From: Cucumibacter marinus DSM 18995
GTDB taxonomy: Bacteria; Pseudomonadota; Alphaproteobacteria; Rhizobiales; Devosiaceae
Direction of reading: 5' to 3'
Assembly: GCF_000429865.1 (NCBI RefSeq)
Contig: NZ_AUCR01000009.1
Location: 161,525-225,524 of the forward strand
Length of the DNA stretch: 64,000 nt
In this document: piece by piece, positions 61,549 to 64,000 of the stretch
How the letters are laid out: each line of letters begins with the position of its first letter
Position numbering within the stretch: the stretch's first letter is position 1
Position numbers and translations under genes: made by a program
Notes under the pieces: model-generated
The model's input: the letters and a program-made list of their open reading frames with translations, nothing else
The model's database searches: none
What the model was told of the DNA's origin: nothing

Positions 61549-61824
61549 CTAATGGTCCCGCAGCGCGGCGATGAGCTGCTTCTTGTTCATCTTCGAGCGG
61601 CCGTCGATCCCGATCTTTTGCGCCTGATCATACAGATCGGCCTTGGTCCATTCCTCATAAGGCGGCGCCTTGCCACCCTTTTTGGACGGCTTTTCGCCCG
61701 CGGCCTTGGCGTTCGAGATCCGGGCAGCCTTTTCCTTGCTCATCCCTTTGTCTCGAAGTTCCTCATACATCTCGGGCTTTTTGACCGAAGGTCCCGGTGC
61801 GTCCCGTCCATTGCTTTTGGGCAT
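61549..61824 (-). CDS. Small Rho-N/DUF7218-like basic protein
   Basis: A 91-residue highly charged protein. The N-terminal half (MYEELRDKGMSKEKAARISNAKA) is a segment seen in DUF7218-type proteins. The C-terminal half (YEEWTKADLYDQAQKIGIDGRSKMNKKQLIAALRDH) is a Rho-termination-factor N-terminal (SAP-like) helix-extended loop, so nucleic-acid binding is likely. I chose the ATG at 61824 with AAGGAG upstream. An in-frame ATG at 61908 also has AAGGAG, which would give a 119-residue form. Confidence 0.82.
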   Translation of the reverse strand: MPKSNGRDAPGPSVKKPEMYEELRDKGMSKEKAARISNAKAAGEKPSKKGGKAPPYEEWTKADLYDQAQKIGIDGRSKMNKKQLIAALRDH

Positions 61825-62092
61825 GATGCGTCTCCTTAGCCATTCGGGAGCAAGGGCCAGAAACCCGCTGGCGGCGTGCAGGCCGCCGCGTCGATCGGTA
61901 TTTCTCATTGTTGCGCTCCTTTCCCTGTGGTTGTGGGGAGAAACGCGTCACGCGGCGTTCGGTTGCCTCGGCGGCGGGTCGCCGCTGCGCCGGTCGCGCG
62001 ACAGAAGACCTGCCTGTTCTGTTCAATCGATCCGGGAACGGGCCCCGCCATCCAGGCATTTGACCCCCAGATATCCCCGTCAGGAGGTTTCC

Positions 62093-62272
62093 ATGCCCGA
62101 TACCGGACAGACAGGACACAACCCCGAAAACACTACGCCGCGCCAGCACCGCACGCTCGATGTCCGTCAGGCCCGCATTGCCTTGCGCACGCCCTGGCAA
62201 AGATGGGTTTTCATCGGCGGCATCGCCCTGTGTCTCGTGCTTGGACTGGTGATCGTTATCGCCCTCACCTAG
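62093..62272 (+). CDS. Small single-pass membrane protein
   Basis: A 59-residue ORF with an excellent ribosome site (CAGGAGG, 5 bp from the ATG). The first 34 residues are polar and basic (MPDTGQTGHNPENTTPRQHR...). One strong membrane helix follows (WVFIGGIALCLVLGLVIVIAL) and ends the protein. I do not recognise a family. Orientation is probably N-in, with a positive cluster before the helix. Confidence 0.65.
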   Translation: MPDTGQTGHNPENTTPRQHRTLDVRQARIALRTPWQRWVFIGGIALCLVLGLVIVIALT

Positions 62273-62416
62273 CGCAGGCCACCGGCCATCCGGGGCCCTC
62301 CAGGGCAGATTAGCGGAGCGCATTCATCGTGTTCACAAAGCGCGCTGGACAGACCGGAATTGATTTGCTACTAGCCGCCCCACACGACGGCCCGGCTCGC
62401 CGGCGCCTGTCGATGT

Positions 62417-62492
<76 letters not shown>

Positions 62493-62646
62493 AATCCTCC
62501 AGGATTTCCGCTTCCATTTCGCACCGAGTCGCAGGCTTTGGGCCAGGGCTGCAGGCGGCGACGGCACCGTCCGTCGGGCGGAACCCCGCTTGCGCGAATT
62601 TGCACCCAGGCTTTAACCTGCCCCTTGCTTGAGCGAGGTCTTGGCG

Positions 62647-63303
62647 ATGTGTGGACGGTTTTCTGATGTTCTGAGCTGGCAGCAATTGCACGACCTCTAT
62701 GAGATCGTCGGCGACGCCCAGACCGGTCACAACCTTCTGGGGCGCCAGAACATCGCCCCCACCCAGGACGTACTGTTTTGCGTGCAATCGGAAGACGGCC
62801 GCGAATTTGCCATCGGGCGCTGGTGGCTGGTGCCGTCCTGGGCCAAGGAAGTCGGCAAGTACCCGACATTCAACGCCCGTGGTGAGACCGCCGCAAGCAA
62901 AGCCAGCTTCCGGTCTGCTTTCAAGTCCCGGCGCTGCCTGATCCCGGCCGAAGGTTACTACGAATGGACCAAGGCGGAGGATGGCGGTCGCGACCCCCAT
63001 TTTATTCACCTGGAGGGTGAACCTCTCAGCTTTGCCGGCCTGTGGGAGAGCCATCCAGAATTCGGCCTCAGCTGCACCATCGTTACTCTTCCGGCCGCCC
63101 CCGGGATTGCGCATCTGCATAACCGGATGCCTGTGGTTCTGAGCCCGGATGCCTGGTCAGGCTGGCTCGACCCGGCCAACGACGCCAAGGCTGCCAGCGC
63201 CTTGCTCGAAAACAACCGCGGCAGCGATCTCGTCTCCTACCGCGTCTCGCGCAAGGTCAACAAATCGAGCTATCACGGCGACGATTGCCGCGAGCCGATC
63301 TGA
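62647..63303 (+). CDS. SOS response-associated peptidase (SRAP/HMCES/YedK)
   Basis: A 218-residue SRAP protein that crosslinks to abasic sites in single-stranded DNA through its N-terminal cysteine. The ATG at 62647 gives MCGRFSD, so Cys2 becomes the terminal residue after Met removal. The other active-site parts are visible: NAP/NARGET (Asn), IPAEGYYEW (Glu) and IAHLHNRMP (His). A frame open to 62629 would bury the cysteine and is rejected. It is a single gene after tRNA-Lys with no LexA box that I could recognise. Confidence 0.95.
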   Translation: MCGRFSDVLSWQQLHDLYEIVGDAQTGHNLLGRQNIAPTQDVLFCVQSEDGREFAIGRWWLVPSWAKEVGKYPTFNARGETAASKASFRSAFKSRRCLIPAEGYYEWTKAEDGGRDPHFIHLEGEPLSFAGLWESHPEFGLSCTIVTLPAAPGIAHLHNRMPVVLSPDAWSGWLDPANDAKAASALLENNRGSDLVSYRVSRKVNKSSYHGDDCREPI

Positions 63304-63597
63304 CCTTCCTGCCGGCAAACTGAACTGCCCAGCTCCGTCTGGCACGGGCACCGTCGCACTCTGACGTCGGGAACGACGAATCGAATCCGGCCGTCCAAAT
63401 TGCAGTATATGGGAACGTTTTCGCAGAGCGCAGAAGCGTAAGTGCAGCGATCGTTCGATCCACGAACCAATAAATAGCCAATGATTTCAATCTACTATGA
63501 CTGGCGCATAAGTAGAAATCACTAGCCAATTTTCCCGGTTTCGATATTATTGAACTGCGGAGCAATTGAAGCATGGCCGCAATCAGGGGCGGGACTC
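63304..63597. other. AT-richer gap after the SRAP gene
   Basis: About 290 bp with clearly lower GC than the rest of the window and no convincing ORF, repeat or RNA. The change of composition suggests a remnant of inserted or decayed DNA. A minus-strand frame at 63257-63574 crosses the SRAP end and has no recognisable features. Confidence 0.5.
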
Positions 63598-63900
63598 ATG
63601 ATTTCATACAGGGCTTGGCTGACGCCGGCCGCCATCGTGGTGGCCATCCTCGTCGGATGCTGGCTGGTTCACAATCAGCTGGCGACCTCGAATTTCCACG
63701 TCACAGTCTTTGTCTTGCTTGCGGCGGCCTTCGCCCATTTCCAGCTTCGCGCGAGCCGACCGAGCCTCGCAATTGAAGCAACGCTGTCGTTTCAGCGACC
63801 AGTCAATCAGGTAGAGCCCCCGCTCATGCCCCCTGTGGCTGTCGCTGCTGGCCGGAGCAGGCAAGTTGCCCCCTGTCTGCTCCGGCCAATTCCTGGCTAG
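63598..63900 (+). CDS. Small predicted membrane protein (doubtful)
   Basis: A 100-residue frame from the ATG at 63598, preceded by GGGGCGGG. It has two hydrophobic segments (TPAAIVVAILVGCWLV and VTVFVLLAAAFAHF) and then a polar, Pro/Arg-rich tail. I do not recognise it. The last 3 bp overlap the convergent gene's stop. The tail may not be real coding sequence; an 86-residue minus-strand frame competes but has no ribosome site. Confidence 0.4.
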   Translation: MISYRAWLTPAAIVVAILVGCWLVHNQLATSNFHVTVFVLLAAAFAHFQLRASRPSLAIEATLSFQRPVNQVEPPLMPPVAVAAGRSRQVAPCLLRPIPG

Positions 63901-64000
63901 CCGATATCCGGATCGTTTTCGACGGTCTGTTTCTGGGTGCCGAGGCCCTCGATGCCCAGTTCGATTGTGTCGCCGGGCTTGAGATAGGTCGGCGGGGTCA
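63897..64000 (-). CDS. Fumarylacetoacetate hydrolase family protein (C-terminal fragment)
   Basis: Only the last 33 codons are in the window. They read TPPTYLKPGDTIELGIEGLG followed by TQKQTV and end DIG-stop. This is the usual C-terminus of FAH-family enzymes (LKPGD, then IEGLG and a V-rich strand). The product could be an acylpyruvase, oxalocrotonate decarboxylase-like or 2-keto-4-pentenoate hydratase-like protein; the fragment cannot tell. Confidence 0.8.
   Translation of the reverse strand, partial: TPPTYLKPGDTIELGIEGLGTQKQTVENDPDIG

Noticed and set aside
63257..63574. 105-residue minus-strand frame after the SRAP gene
   Set aside because: It crosses the end of the SRAP gene, has no ribosome site and shows no recognisable domain.

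Overview
The window is a 64 kb chromosomal segment of a GC-rich (roughly 60-65% by eye) alphaproteobacterium, most probably of the order Hyphomicrobiales (Rhizobiales). The clues are: an alphaproteobacterial sulfite-assimilation operon (cysG, a DUF2849 gene, cysI, cysH of the APS-reductase type); a giant coiled-coil membrane protein resembling the growth-pole-ring protein GPR/RgsE of Agrobacterium and Sinorhizobium; a CtrA-type box TTAA-N7-TTAA; GC-rich TCAAG-loop intergenic palindromes; and a complete leucine/isovalerate operon. A Devosiaceae-like genus is possible, but the sequence alone does not settle it. I see no phage, IS element, CRISPR array or rRNA. The only RNA gene found is one tRNA-Lys(CTT).

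Layout. 1-4059 (minus): sulfur assimilation and siroheme. 4336-5798: a small secreted protein, a 2Fe-2S ferredoxin and an Hpt phosphotransfer protein. 6105-11027: the 1640-residue GPR-like protein built of 11-residue repeats, ending at a strong terminator. 11163-16243 (minus): MFS transporter, a translationally coupled glycosyltransferase and LpxH-like phosphoesterase, a LysE exporter and a secreted GH3 enzyme. 16331-20099 (minus): FecR-domain protein plus a CHASE2-PAS-GGDEF-EAL protein with a degenerate GGDEF site. 20284-22221: acetyl-CoA synthetase. 22369-25463: GNAT, polysaccharide flippase and FemAB-like genes. 25594-28503 (minus): a DctPQM TRAP transporter. 28605-30782: Lrp regulator divergent from 4-hydroxyphenylpyruvate dioxygenase and a Rieske protein.

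30910-44002 (plus) looks like one long catabolic operon: a fused 2-oxoacid:ferredoxin oxidoreductase, isovaleryl-CoA dehydrogenase, both methylcrotonyl-CoA carboxylase subunits, HMG-CoA lyase, methylglutaconyl-CoA hydratase, acetoacetyl-CoA synthetase and thiolase. Together they would take leucine carbon to acetyl-CoA. 44008-47240 holds a STAS-less SulP transporter, a phytanoyl-CoA dioxygenase-like enzyme and a secreted protein of unknown function.

47501-55258 (plus) is the least familiar unit. It contains a ROK regulator with a promoter and operator that can be read in the sequence, an M20 amidohydrolase, two tandem paralogous periplasmic binding proteins, an ABC permease, a YhfX-type PLP enzyme and a single-domain ABC ATPase. 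It looks like an uptake-and-processing cassette for an unknown amino-acid-containing ligand. A block of REP-like palindromes and an orphan phnM follow. 56859-64000 is a mosaic of small genes: GFA-like, alpha/beta hydrolase, VOC, TetR, a secreted hydrolase, GNAT, a Rho-N-like protein, a 59-residue membrane protein, tRNA-Lys, SRAP, a small membrane ORF, and the 3' end of a fumarylacetoacetate-hydrolase-family gene.
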